Assembly (NCBI RefSeq): GCF_954871325.1
Contig: NC_088776.1
Span: 5,959,985 to 6,023,984 of the forward strand
Length of the DNA stretch: 64,000 nucleotides
DNA from: Gordionus sp. m RMFG-2023
Taxonomy: Eukaryota; Nematomorpha; Gordioida; Chordodea; Parachordodidae
Reading direction: 5' to 3'
Part shown: piece by piece, positions 37,701 through 52,700 of the stretch
Numbering within the stretch: the first letter of the stretch is position 1
Layout: each line of letters opens with the position of its first letter
The notes under the pieces: model-generated
Seen by the model: only the letters and a program-made list of their open reading frames with translations
Told to the model about the DNA's origin: nothing
The model's database searches: none
Translations under genes and position numbers: made by a program

Positions 37701-40700
37701 TATAAATCTCATCAATTCCAATCCTCTAAAACCCTAGTAACACACAACAGTTGCTCCAGATCTTCGCAATCATTACTTATAATATTAATAATTTGATCAG
37801 TTCCAGCCTAACGAAATGTCACCTTATTCAAAGATAAATTACGCTTAAATAAATGACCATGCTTTTAAAAGTTATAAAAATTATTTATTTTTTGCGCATG
37901 CGCATAGGAAATGGCCGGTATATCCTCCTATATGTTGGGCACCATCGCCACTCAATTTCCGTTTCATTATCTTGATTCCGCCATCAATACATACTTATCC
38001 GTTTGCAAGTTTAATTTCAAAAAAACAAAAAAAAATCAAAATATTTTTTTTTATAATCTAAGGAATATTTTTTTTTAATGTGCTCTTTGACACCTGTCGA
38101 ATAATTATTATTCTAAGATTATTCAAAAACACATGCATTCCCTAAAAAAAAAGTCTGCCAATTTTCGCTACCCGCGCTACCCTATTTAGTACGGAAATTT
38201 TGAAATCTTTTGGGTTTTACACAGAAGCAGCCATGAATTTTCTCAAGCTCACATCGGAGGAGTCTGATCTTCGGAGCGCGTTATTTCTCGAACAGTCGGC
38301 CTTATGCTTTTTGAAGATTAAGGTAGACATATTTTTTTTAGATTATGAATGATAATGTATTATCTAATATGAACATATGTTTTGCATTTAAATTTCTGGA
38401 CTAAATTTTATGATATATATTTAAAAAATAGGAAATATAATTATTTACAATTTAGTTTGGTTTTTTTTCTTCTTCTAACTTTCTTCAATTTAAGACTGGC
38501 GTATATAATTGACTTGTCCAAATTAAAGCCTGTTATTTAATATCTATGTCGAGCGGCGTACTAGCGAATTTGGCAAAGTGCTCAATATCCTTCCAAATTT
38601 GATTTTTTTTCTTCTTTCTATACTTTTCTTTTTTTCTTTCTATACTTTTCTTCTTTTCTTGCCTTTTAAATTACTAAAGAATAACCACAATCGTAACCCT
38701 ATGATACGTAAATACGGGTTTCATTTGATTTTGGCGGGAAATAAATATTTCAAAATTTCGGACGAAAACTCGAACTCCACTTACCAGAAGTATTTTCCTG
38801 TTCATTTTACTTTTCTTTAAAAACAAAATAATAATAATATAATGTATTTCCTATTTAGCCTCACATAATAATAAATGATTTAATAACAAGGAAAACTCAT
38901 GTTGACCCCTTAGATATCCTACCTCCATTTCATTATTTTTGAAACATGTTATTGGTTAACGGTCGTATATCTACAACAATCTATAGTGTATCATAATAAG
39001 AGTTCTTCTTTTTTATGGTAGTTTTAATTTTTAAATTTTTTTTTATACAAATAATTTTTATTAAAATCTTGAATTACAATAATATAATATTCATTATTAT
39101 TATATATATTAGTAATAAGGAGAAAAAAAAACAAAAAGTGAGGAAGGGGAATGTAAAAAGTGTTGTAAAAGAAAAATGAATAAAAGAGATTTATTATTCA
39201 GATTAAGTAAAGTTCAAGATTTTAAGTTTGTTGTTTAAACACTATGTAAATGAATAGTATAGAAAAGTATATATAACGGGAATATTTTACTTGTAAAATG
39301 ATTATTATTATGAATTTGCAAACATAATTTTTAATCTTTTAAATATAATTTATATTAATTTTATTTTTCTTTTATTTTGATTATGTTTTCACTTTATAGT
39401 ATTTAATAAATTCTCAACTACAACTTTTGTTACCGAAACATTATGTTCTATGGACATATTCAGGCTAATTAACTTTTCTTATTTACAACGGTTCTAATCT
39501 CCCAATCTTAAATTCTACTAACTGTGACAATAAAGTATTGAGGTTAAACCAAATCATCTTGTGGGATGAGACTGCCTATGAAGCTAATATAATTTGCCTT
39601 GTGTATCGCTATGGCGAGTCTTTGTCTTAAGAAGAAGCCATCGCGAGGTTCACCAGTTAGTTGACGAATGTGAGAGCCAAGTTCCTTGAAAAAAGATAAG
39701 GTACATTTCCCAAAAGTTGTAAGGGTTGTGGAAATGATGGGAATGAAAATGTATTCTTGAGATAGAATATTTAGCTATTTTAACTGACTCCTTTTTCTCA
39801 AGAATATAAAATGTTTGGTTTGATGGTGCAAGTGGATCAATACACGAGTAATCCCAGACCAAGAATTGACCGCGCTTCCAAGGAATTTTAGAAATCCCAT
39901 CAGGCCGTTTCCCATCAGATCTGAAAAGACCGGAAGGTTCAAGAATAGAGGGGATTTGAGCAGATCTCAAGGCTCTAAGGATGATTGAATTGCATTGATT
40001 ATGTCTAACGATACGACCTTTACACGAACGACAGTGAAAACTATGTCTACCATTACCCAAAATGGCAGACCTGCAACCTGAACATGTGTGGGGTTGGGTA
40101 ATTAGACAATTTAACCGAATGCCGATCGCGTGAGCGAGCTCGTTTTGGTTCAGTTGTAATTGCAAATTAACAGTAGGAATCGCTTCAAAGAACTCATGGC
40201 ATGAACCATTAAGCAGTGAGGAGAATAAGGGGTGGTCAGATAATTGCATTTTGGAAATGAGTGATTCAATGCAGAATGCAATAATATGCCTATCACCATC
40301 CTTCTGCTTATTCGTTTTAGGAATAGGGTGATCAGCAATAATTCGTGCCTTCCATTCGATGATTGTATCATTATAAGAAAAGTCGGGTTTTAATGAAAGA
40401 GAATTTACTATATTTTTAGTTAAAAGACAACTGGATATGAAGGCTGTTAAGGCGAAATCAGACGGAGATCTGAAACCAAGACCTCCCATCTTGGTAGGTA
40501 AAGAGGCTTGTGTCCATGCAATTTCATCGAATTTAAGGTTTAGAATATTTTCGATGAGGACTTTGATCCCATTTTCATAAACTCCAAGGGGAACGGGGAA
40601 TTTGAATATGGCTGTTGAACGAAGTGCATAAAGAATACGGGGAATATTGAAAAAAAATTTCACGAGGAAAAAGGCTTTATGGGAGGGAAGTAGGGAGAAT

Positions 40701-43700
40701 AAATCGGCCAACTCAAAAAGAGCTTCTAATGTGGACTGAAGGAAGGAAGATATAGCAGAGTTACCACCAACAGGGGCACCCAAGTGATGAAGTCCATCAA
40801 GGGTAGTTAGTTTGAATTTATTTGAATTAGGTTCGATAGAATTGATATTTGCAATTACAACTTAACCAAAACGAGCTCGCTCGCACGATCGGCATTCGGT
40901 TAAATTGTCTAATTACCCAACCCCACACATGTTCAGGTTGCAGTTCTGCCGTTTTGGGGAATGGTAGACATAGTCTTCACTGTCGTTCGTGTTAAGGTCG
41001 TATCGTTAGACATAATCAATGCAATTCAATCATCCTTAGAGCCTTGAGATCTGCTCAAATCCTCTCTATTCTTGAACCTTCCGGTCTTTTCAGATCTGAT
41101 AGGAAACGGCCTGATGTGATTTCTCAAATTCCTTGGAAGCGCGGTCAATTCTTGGTCTGGGATTACTCGTGTATTGATCCACTTGCACCATCAAACCAAA
41201 CATTTAATATAGTTGAGAAAAAGGAGTCACTTAAAATAGCTAAATATTCTGAAATTTCTCAAGAATACATTTTCATTCCCATCATTTCCACAACCCTTAA
41301 AACTTTTAGGAAATGTGCCTTCTCTTTTTTCATGGAACTTGGCTCTCACATTCGTTAACTAACTGGTGAACCTCGCGAAGGCTTTTTCTTCTTAAGACAA
41401 AGACTCGCCATAGCGATACACAAGACAAATTATATTAGCTTCATAGGCAGTCTCATCCCACAAGATGATTTGTTTTAACCTTTTCTCCTTATTACTAGTA
41501 TATATAATAATAATAATAATAATGATTATTATATTATTGTAATTCAAGTAAAAAAAATTTTAAAGGAAAGTTTTTTTTTTATAATAGTTCATTCAGACTA
41601 GACCTCCAAACGAATATAGAAATTTATTCACTTTCCTATTTCGTTTTTTTTAGCAAATACCAAAATAAATAGGCATGTGGCAAACATTATTGTCTATTAG
41701 AAAATGACACAATGCCAACAACATTTCATATAAAAATGTCCATTCATAAATTTTATGTTGTATCTAAACTTGTTTGTTGACACTTTTAGGATTAGCGATT
41801 TGACAATTCTTTTAACTCGTTCATTCTTTTTACACGTTTCAAAATTAAACTATGAAGCACGTATGCGCCTCTTGATAAAAAAACAGCTACGTTTCTTACT
41901 ATTTCTATGTTTTTTATATTTCTTCGCAAAGCCATCAGAACAGGCACCTAATCGCTTTCAAATATCACGGCCTTCGGTGTTACAACCTAGCGCGAAACAT
42001 TTTCAAGGATACTCAAGGGTGGATCTTCCTGAATGATCACATTACGTTTACTTTAGCCAAGCATTTATGGACTAGACGACCCCTCGCAAGCTTATCCGAT
42101 GAGTAATTTTTGTTTGATATGTATAATAAAAATTTTTGAAGATAAAGAAATTGGATGGAAAGATTGAAATGCTAAACTTGATAATATAAAATAAGTAAGA
42201 GCAAAAGTCCTGTAAAATGAATGTCAATCTTTATACGAGATGAGACCTTACGACTTTTATGGTGGAATAATGCTTACGCTTAATGATTGTGACGATTAAG
42301 CGAGAGCTAATAATTTATCTCCAATCGATTTTAACGAATAAATTTTTTTAACAAAATCAATATTTAAGTCCCACGTCCATCAAAAACGACGCCCAGTCGA
42401 ATTTCGACACCCTGACGAAGAGCGAAAAGTATTTGGCGAGCCTATTCAAACTTAATCGCGTTTATTACGAAAGTAGTTGTCATGACAATAATGGCATAAA
42501 CTGCGAAACCTTGAGTAACTTTTTCGGTTGCCACAAACCATTTGTGGGTATTGATTCGGACGTCAAATCGCATAGCGTTAGCACTCAAACAAAATATTTT
42601 AAGGAGTTGATAGCTCTATACAACGTAATATATATTTTTTTTAAAATGTATTATTACTTGCCTTTTTTTTGCTAATAATAGCGGGATACAACTTAATATA
42701 CATAATTTTTTGGTATAATTTCTTGTCTTTTATTTCTGTTAGGTATAGCGGGGATTTTTCTCCATAGTGAGCAATATTTTTTTAAAGGAATATATCTCAT
42801 CACATCTAGTGTTGTTAAAAGGCCCGATTTAGCCAATTTTAAAATTGGAATGCCAAAATAATATTATGTATGCCTCGAGATTTCGCTAATGGATTTCCCA
42901 AACCCTCTCTGCCATCTAGAATTCTCCAGGCCTGCTTAATGTTTTTGGCTAAAATCTTGGGTTTGCCGTTTAACAACACTAATATTGCCCTTTGGAGTTT
43001 TATCACTGATATTTAATATTTTGAGACCATTTTTTGCAATTTCTTATTTGAATTTTTAAAAGTTTGGAATGAATCGCGACAAAAGGGATATATGAAAAAT
43101 ATATTTTTATTTATTTGTTTAATTTTGTGCGGCAGCGATTTTGTAAATAAAATTTAAAAAAATAAATTGTTTAACAAATCCGATCTTTTTAGTTTCCCCT
43201 GGACATGATTAGAAGATGAATACATCTCATGCATGTTAATTGGCATATTATTATATTCCTGTTAGAGGTAAAAGCTTTGTAAAAAGGGGGGAGGGCTTAT
43301 AAATAAATTGATTTTGTCCAAATTCCTATTGGACATTTTAATATAATTTCTTTAAAAGATTGTTGCAAAGGCTAAAATATCTGAATTTACAAATATCCAA
43401 ATTATATAAATTTTAAAAATAATCCTAGCTAAGAACAGTGCCTTAATAAAAAAAATTTTGATATTTCAGGAACTCAGAAATACGAACTCTATGTACGATA
43501 TTGATATACCGGTGCCAATCATCGATTGCCCAAACATTAAAATTTCCTTGCCAGACGTTCTTTACGAAAATTATCCTGGTACTGGTATTACCAGTTTATT
43601 TATTTTATTAATCAAAAAATTTAAGATCATAAAACTTTATAACATCTTAGGTTCTATTGTGAGTAGTGATAAATCCTTTTTATCTTTATTTTACATTGCG

Positions 43701-46700
43701 AGAATATTTTCTTTTATTGCCTCCCACATATTCTTTTATATTAATAAATTTTTTTAAATCAAGAAAACGCCGCCTCCCAAACCTGCCCCACTAACTTAGC
43801 CAACAGCTTGGAACGGTTTTGTTACAAATCGGCCAGCGACTCTTTACTCAAAGACATCACTAATAACGACACGAATTTAAATTCCAACACCCCCGTTCCT
43901 ACTAATCTTAGGCACTTCTCATCCCATTACGATAACTCGACTTGTAACCAGGAGCCATGTATCGTTTTCGCTAACGGTACTTTTCTTTTGTCAAATTTTA
44001 ACTACCAGCCCACGCATTCATTAGGTTTGCGTCCCGAAATTAGTCATTATTGGAAGACTAATCCTACCCCGCCCTTTTTTGTATTCCTCACTAAATAGAC
44101 TTATTTCTTATAAACACTTTCCTTATATGTGGCCAAATAGAAAGCTTTTTTATTAATGATCCACCCTTATGAAAGGCTAACCGTTATATATATTTTTTTT
44201 AATAAAGAATCCTTTAGAATAGACGTACCTATCCAAAACACCTATAAGCTACCTCTCGTCCTTTCCGGCCTTCAGTTAACGGGCCACTTCAGCGATAACG
44301 CTTCCTTCATCATTCAATCTAACAAAATTACGACCCGCACCTTCGAAGATATCGGTGACTCCGAGCTATGCGGAAATGAATCAAGTTATATTCATTGTTT
44401 AACCCTCCATTTCATAGTTATCACAAAGTCTTGGCGAAGTATACAAAATACGCTCTATTTTTGTGCATTTTAAAATACTTCCCTCGCGCGCTAACTGTAA
44501 ATGCATGATGATACTTTTTTTAGAAGAAGCTGGCTATATCGCACAGCCTCGTTATCTAATATTTTTTCGATGATTTTTTTTTTGTTGTTTCGTAATTTAT
44601 CGGGAGTTTCTCTTTCATGTAAAACACTATTGGCCCGATTTCGACACTGATTTACGTTTATATCTATAATTTATTTTTTTTAAAAAGAATAGATGTTTTA
44701 TACGTAATTACTTTTTTTAGGCAACACCTCTTCTACTAACATTCCCAAATCTTATAACGAAGATAGGAAAATCGTGGAGCTGAATTCGGTTATACAACGC
44801 GAAATTTCCGCCTTAAAAGAAAACATAATCAAGCCCTACCTTCAAAATAAAGATTATGATAATATACAGGTTGTGTAAAACTGTTTTTTTTTTTAAAAAA
44901 TCAAACAGAGATTTAATGGATAATAACATAAGGGTGGTGGCGGTCTTTCGTGACAAATCGACTTGAAAACGAATTTGTTTTTTGACCAACCATGCCTGAA
45001 AATAAATGAAACTTTGGTATTAGGGTTTATATCAATGACGTATAATAATACCTAGACTGACGATGCATTCATTAAAAGTGTACATCGATGAAAAACAGCT
45101 GGGATCGCCATCTTGGTTACCCATATTATTAAAAATTTTAAACGATAGGCCAATTTATTGCCGTGTATGACGCAAGCTTTACTAAAGAATTGCCTGATCA
45201 TCGAGATAATAAAGAAGCAAGATATCAATTTAACAGTAGTTTTTAACATGAAAACAATTACTATAGGGGGTTACCAAAATGGCGGGTCCAGCTGATTTGC
45301 ATTCAACGACACTTTCAAATGCATTATTATGAATGCATCATCAGTCTAGGTATTATTATATGACATTGGTTTATAGAGAGTCCCAACCTAAATAATTGTT
45401 AAAATGTTAAAAGCTCTAACTCAAATGGATCCTAAAATCTATAAATTATATCAAATTCTAAATCGTATTTTTCTGTAAAATGACAAAAAAATGATTTATT
45501 TGTGAGCTAGTCCAACTTTAGGAGGACGAAACTCTTCACACATGTTTATAACTAATATATTTAAATAAAAATTAGAATAGAGGAAATTGAAATTTAAAAA
45601 TTATTTCGTTTTTTTTTATAATTTTGGAATAAAAAAATGAAGAGATGATTATTCCTTCTTATTCTAAGAAATAAAGTTTAAATATTATAAATACTGTTAA
45701 ATATAGCTTAGATCTGCAGAGCTAGACATTTTGAGCTCGATCTGGCCCTGATTTAAGTATTCTTTTTTCTCTTCCCCGGTTAGACTTAGATTCATAAATA
45801 ATAAAAAAAAAATTCCTCCTATCTTGGACCAATAATTGATAAAACCGGGATCGCACCCATACCTGGTAAAACTCTGAATATATATTTGAGCTTTAAAGTT
45901 TTGCGACGTATATGACCAAAGTACCAAGTTTCGTCAATTTTATTTAAAAATAGGTAGGGCAAATCAGGTCGATTTGACGTGGAATCACTTATTTTAAAGT
46001 TATGCAAAGATCTTGGCGCGCTTTTATTTAAATCGTTATTCTATAACGCGAGATACGTATCTCGTGTAAATAAGAGACGATTAGTTTTTTGTTTTATATT
46101 TTTCACTGAGATTTAATAATACCTGGACTGGCAATGCATTCATAATTATGCATTTGAAAGCGTCGCTGAATGCAAATCAGCTGGATCCCCCATTTTGGTA
46201 ACTCATAATATAGTAATTATTCTCATGTTAAAAACTATTATTAAATTGATAACTTGCTGCCTTTTCATCTCGATGATCAGGCAATTCTTTAATAATGATA
46301 TGGGTGACCAAAATGGCGTCACCAGCTGTTTTCTTTGATGTACACTTTTAACAATTATATGTCATTGATATTTTTACTCATTTCAATAATGATTAAATTT
46401 TTCAGCAATGGGTCCAGGTAGAACCTATGGGCGATATATTAGTTCCGGCTCAACAAACCAAATTGGTAAACATTTTATTTGTCAACATTGCTTTTGATTT
46501 TATAATACATATTTTTATGTTCGCCTCATGGATTAGTTTTTTTTGGGATGGGGGGGGGGGGGGGTCAGGATGTCAAAATATTATAAAATCGTTTAATTTT
46601 TAAGATATCCCTCTATCTCACGCCCGGAAAAATCGGTTATTTCAGGATCGACGGATTTAAATATCGACTCGTGTTCCCCTTCCCGGCATCGGTCGGATCT

Positions 46701-49700
46701 AAACCGCCTTCTACAAATTTTAACCAAACCGTTTCCCCGCTAAAATCCGAATCCGTTTTTACTCGCAATTCTTACGACGAATCGTCCAATAATCCGGAAA
46801 ATAGTTCGACCGGTTACACCTCCGCAAAACCGTTCAGTAATATGACTATCAGTTTTAAAAAAGATATAAAGGCTATGTCCTAAATATCAAATGAAAATTC
46901 ACAAAATTTTCGAAACTTTATTAAATAAATATAAAAATTAAAACATGTCTAAAACATAATTTTAGAAAATTTTTAAAATTTACGAAAAGTATTTAAAACT
47001 TTTTCTAATTTTTAAAAAAAAAAAAAGATTTTGGACATAGCCTAAAAATCACAAGATAGAAAAAAAATATATATAACTCATTATTCTGACGAGAGTGAAT
47101 TGGAAAAAACTTAGAGATTTAAAATTGAGGTTTAAGACATTTTTATTTTAAAATAGTTAATCCAAATTTTATTTAAATTTTCTACTTGATTTTGCCCCCA
47201 TTTATCTCCTGTTAATTTATGTTAAAGTTCCAAAAAAAAACCACTACAAAATTTACGCGTTCAAAAAAAGACACTGATTATTATTTTTTTTTATAGCGTA
47301 ATGAGAACTAAGAACATTTTTTATTACGCTTTAAGTTACCGTCAAAAGATGTGTAATGTGTCCCGGCAAACGACTAAACGCTACAAATCATCAGAAGAAA
47401 ACGCTAACTTATTCCATCGACAAAAGACTGGAATTTTATGTTAGACCGCCTATCCCTTTCCTCAAAGTATTTTTTTTCCTTTTATAAATTGATATTTTTT
47501 AAAAAAATAATAATATTCTGACCCATTGCTCTTCCATTCATTTGATAACAGGGTCATAAATTTTGCAAGGATTACTTTTGCCCCATAATCCTGCCTTGAT
47601 ATGCTAGACATGATTAATTAAAACAGTTAGTCTTTAGCTTATTCAAGCTTGACTCACATAAAATTTAGTAATAATTCCGGAGGGGGGGGGGAGAGACTTA
47701 TGAAAATATAAAAAAAGGCTATATCGTTTCAAGCAAAATGAATAATTTTAGTTTCATCATTGAATATGAGAACATTAATCTTCTTTTATTTTGTACAAAA
47801 AGGGGGAATTGAAAGGTCTCCCGTCCATCATCTATGACGGTCAACTGATAGAAGACTGCTATCTGGAAATAGCGTCCGATATTAGGCAGTCAGCTCCGAC
47901 CAACATTTTGTTTCCAAACAATTTAAACGGGATAAATTTGTCTCCGCCATCTTTACCCATCCATGTTATAGTAGCCAGCGATAACAAATTGGCTCATTCA
48001 TACGCCGCGACTGTCACGGACTGCAGAAAATTTCCCAGAATTCCTACCATTCTTCACGCGTACACGTCCGATAATACTACGTTCAATCAAGTCAAGGCCA
48101 AAAACGATCGTATCGAAGTGGACGGGGGCGACAATTATGATCAGAGCCGTTACATCGTGAGTAAAGATTGCGATAAAATTTACTTCCCGATCTCTTTGTA
48201 CAATAATCTTATGGCTAGAGCTTCTGGCATAGTTCAAGAAGATGATAATCCTCAAATCTTTGAAGAAGGTAAGGTCATATCTATTTTATAATTTTTTCTA
48301 TACATTTTATTACTAATAATACATTCATAGATTCTATGAACCATTCATTCTTTACAATAATCAGTAAAATTGGGTATTGGCTATATTTTTCGCTGGCTAA
48401 AAGGCAATATTGAGTTTTTTACCCCAAAATTATCGCCTCGGTCTTGGGCTATTTTTAAAAATACAGCTCGACTTTGAAGAAAGCAGAAATAAATTATTAT
48501 GTACCTCAATGCTTAGCAACTTTTTTTTCGATAACGCGTCTGTAGAAGTAGCTAGCCTATTTTTAACCAATACCCAACTAACTATAATAATCAGTCATAA
48601 ACTTACGCTATTGACCGATAACTTTTACAGAAGTTTTTCGCGCGATTTTCTTTTAAATTGTGTGCCTGCGCGTTTAATTATCTTCTTATGGTTATCGTGA
48701 TAGTTAATGGTAAGCCGGCTAGTTTTTTTAAAAATTAATTTCGATTTCAGGCTGGATCATGCATGTTAAAATATATGGGACCGTATTAGGCTTAAATTTT
48801 TAAAAATATGATATCATTACATTTTGTCAAAATAAATTGATATATTTTAAAACAAGATGCTAATATTTTTTTTTTACAATAGAAAATATATTAATTTTTT
48901 CTATATTTAAATAAATTCGGGCAGGGCCGGCAGTCTAATAATTTTTATTTTGGGTTGGGCTTTTTGGGACAAAAAAAAATTTGTTTGAGATCGGGTTGGA
49001 CCGGACAAATTTTTTTGGAAAAATTTTGGATTGAGCCAGACCGGGCATATTTTTTTTATAAAAAATTTCGGGCAGGGTTTGGGAAATAATGCTCGATGCG
49101 AGATCACTTTTAAAAAAGTTTATATTTTTTTAATTAAAACTTGTTTTTATTAGAGGAAGATCACTGTATTAATAAAGCGAATCAGAATTTTTTAGCGGAC
49201 CGTAACAAGCTCACCTCTACTACCAATTCTAATCAACACATTTTAAAAGAGGAAGACGAGATACGCTGTGACCTTATTATTTTTAATTATTCTCAGTATG
49301 AAGCCAATAACAATGTCATTAACGATGATCATCTCATCAAGTATAACACAGAATATAATATATTTTTTTCTTAGAAATAAGCGGAGGTTCCCATTCAAAA
49401 AAAAAATCCCATGTTTTCAATTAAAAACTTCTTACATTTAATAGATAGAGACAAGAGCTTATAGATTAGATTCATAATCTTCAGTAGTGATCAGAGTTGT
49501 TAAAAGATACTTTTTAAATGGATCTAGATACCGATACATCGTCTAAAATAATATATAGATACAGATATTTTTATCAAAAATCTATCTAGATACAGATACC
49601 ACATTTTTATATCTAGATACAGGATCTAGATCCTTTAACAACTCTGGTAGTGATGCAAAATCTCCATATTTGAACCGACTTTTTAAAACGGCTAACTAAC

Positions 49701-52700
49701 AATATTTTAACCGGAAAAATATTGCCTTAAGTCTTGAAATTTTGCTAATAGATTCCCAAACCCTTGTGCCATCTATGAGCAAAGTCTTCAGCCTTACGTA
49801 ATATTTTTTCTGAATAAAATACTGAGTTAGCCGTTTTAAAAAATCGGCACAAATGGAGCTATTGGAACGTATATAATTTGTTTTTTTAATGGAAAAAAAA
49901 TTTAGCGTAGCTAATTGAACCTTTGTGGGGTTAAGGTGAAGGTAATATTTAAGAGAGTTTTTAATAAAAATCAGGCCCGCTAGAAAATATAATTAAACTC
50001 ATAACCCGCCCTTTGAATGTCTGTCCCGGCTACTAGGGTTTAGATTGAAAGATCATTTAGAGAACAGTATTAGGACGATGATATTTTTATTATAATTTTA
50101 TATACGAATAAAATTGTTAACTTTAAAGATGTGTTTTATTTTGTTGTTGTTCCCCTTATAGTAATCATAAAATAAGATACAAGATTATTTATAGAGCTAT
50201 ATACATATGTGATTACTCTATTTCAAAATAATAAAATAATGCCTACTTGAAACTTTTTTGAACCGAACCTATATATATCAAAAGTGTTTGCACTCTGATA
50301 ATTTTTTATATAGCAAAGATTGGAATTTAACATTTGATTGATTTTTTTAAAAATAAAACAGTTATAGAGCCTTTTCCATACCAATTCGCGTTAAGTCCTA
50401 CCCTTCCATAAGCATTAAGACCCAAATTGTCGTGAGCCAATTGGACATCAGAGATGTTAACGTGTTTCTGGATATGCAAAACATGACCAAAGTTTTTCGA
50501 CTTTATTTTTAATATAAAAAATAAATTAATTTTTTTTATAAATATAAGAATTTATATTTTATTGATATTAAAAACTTTTTTTTACAAAAATTAAAACATG
50601 AACATTTATATTATATACTCTATTGAAATTAAAAACAATATATATATTTTAAAAAAAAAACAAATAAGGATATATTAAAAATTTATAGTAATAAAATCAT
50701 CCTTCGAAATTTAAAATTTTTATAAAAAAAAAGAAAGATGTTTTTATAAGCTTAAAATTACATGATAATATATAATATATCTCTTAATGCAAATATTGTT
50801 ATGCAAAACAAACTGGAATCTGAAATTAAAGGGAGAGAAAGGCGTATATATTTGTATACTATATTCTATAATTATGTAAATTAGATTAAAATTTTCATAC
50901 TATGTTTCGGAAAGTTGCCGAAATCTTGAGAATCTTCCCAAAATAACCGTTTCGGCTCCGATAGCGTTTCATATTTTTACCCCCCCCCCCATGTTTCACT
51001 TTCGGAATGTTCGGTTCCACCTAAAATTATTTTTCCTTGTGGAGAAGAAAGAAATTAATTTTATCAAAGCTCACATATCTTGGGTCGAGCCCACAGCTCT
51101 TTACATTCATTTATTTATTATTAAACATCTGTTTTATGCGGGGTAAAATAAAGGAAACGGACGATAAAATTATGGAGATAAGTGTGCACAAAATTATACT
51201 AGTCAGTTCGTCGTACAAATTTTTATCCATCAACAGTAATTCACAAGGCATGAACGGTATTTTATATATTACAAATTTAAATTTCCAATCTCAATATCTC
51301 ATGACCGACCGACCACCAAACTTAAGACATTTAATATTTGGATAAATATATATTTATTTTCTCTAATTTGATGATACGTATATGTTTATAAAAAACTTTT
51401 TGATTTTAAGATTTCAAGATCAAACCATGTGAACATATGAGAATATGCATTAAAGGCAAACATTTAGAAGACAATAAAGGTAAAAGTTCGTTTTTTTTTA
51501 TAGCTTATGCTGTGTCCAAAATCATTTTAAAAAATTTGAAAAGTTTTAAAACTTTAAAATAATTTAATTATTTATTTTTTTTTAGAAAACGCTCTTTTAA
51601 AAAAAAAATTATTTTATGTTTAGGAAAAAAGAATTGTGCAAGATTTAACTTAATTCCAATATATATATATCCTTTTTTTTTCATAAAAATAAATAATCCC
51701 AGCTATTTTATTCTCCGACATAACGTCGAATATTATAACCACCCAATCGGGTAAACTCTTATCGAACTGTGATAATATATCCCCAAAATTTACCAGAATG
51801 TTAAACAAATGCAACCAATTCCTTAGATTGTCAACCAAAGGGCGTGCCATCTCATTGTATATACACTGGACGGTAAATAGACATTTTAAAAAAAAAATCA
51901 AACTATTCCATAATATAATACTACTACTGCATGTTAAGACTTGACAAATTTAAGTTTATAATTTTGAAATTTAGCTCCGTAACTTATCCCACTTTATTTT
52001 ATTTTTTTAAATATTGTTGTGCATATTATAAATTATGCCACTTCAAAATTAATCAATTGTGGCTCTAACTACAGTGAAGAAACGAGTGTTAAATCAACTT
52101 ACAATAAAAGGAGGTAAATATAATAAGATTTTAATTTAATACATATTGAAATTAAATGTGAACAAGCAATTAATTATAATCGTTAAAAGGAAATGTGTTG
52201 GAAATTTAATTAAACATTAATAAAATTGTGTTTGTAGTAAAATATTTATTAATTTGTTAAATTTTTCTTAAATAATAAATAAAAAAAAATGTTTAATATA
52301 GAATCTTTATTAGCTAATACTAATTTTTCCAATTTAAATGAAAACTTTAATCTTCGTCGAAAATTCAAAGACCAAGAAGAATACACAAATATTGGAATAA
52401 AGAAAAAATATATATAGTTACTAAAATGTTATCAATGCCCGAAAAACAACAGATAAAAATTAAAGACATCGCAAAATACGACGAAGTGTCTACAGCATCG
52501 ATCCATAAAGTTAGACGGGACACATTATCAGATATAAATGGAGATCCTTTAAAAGAATACAGTATTCAAAAAAGAGGAAGTAAGAAAAAAGATACTTATG
52601 TAATTGAAAGACACATCATAAGCATATTAATGGAAAATAATACTCTTACTATCCAGCAAGGAGCCTGATAAAAAAAATACTCCTGGGGCAATTAATATTC

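Larger units (their letters stand above)
39052..41565. mobile_element. Inverted pair of non-LTR retrotransposon (LINE) 3' ends
   Basis: Two copies of the same LINE 3' region lie head to head in TRAPPC8 intron 13. The minus copy runs from about 40850 down to 39052 and the plus copy from about 40850 to 41565. Their outer ends match (CTTGAATTACAATAATATAA and its complement), both with AT-trinucleotide tails and AATAAGGAGAAAA. The shared arm is about 630 bp plus the tail. The minus copy has about 680 bp more coding sequence next to the centre and about 420 bp extra near its tail. Sequence identity between arms is high, at a guess about 95 percent. Confidence 0.75.

Noticed and set aside
45052-45249. 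65-codon minus-strand ORF
   Set aside because: It lies wholly inside a palindromic MITE and covers its terminal repeat.
48410-48700. 96-codon ORF as a TRAPPC8 exon
   Set aside because: Exons 23 and 24 join in phase without it and the alignment to human is continuous across that junction.
51650-51901. 83-codon minus-strand ORF
   Set aside because: It is the antisense shadow of TRAPPC8 exon 27 (51703-51872), whose plus-frame product matches the human protein.
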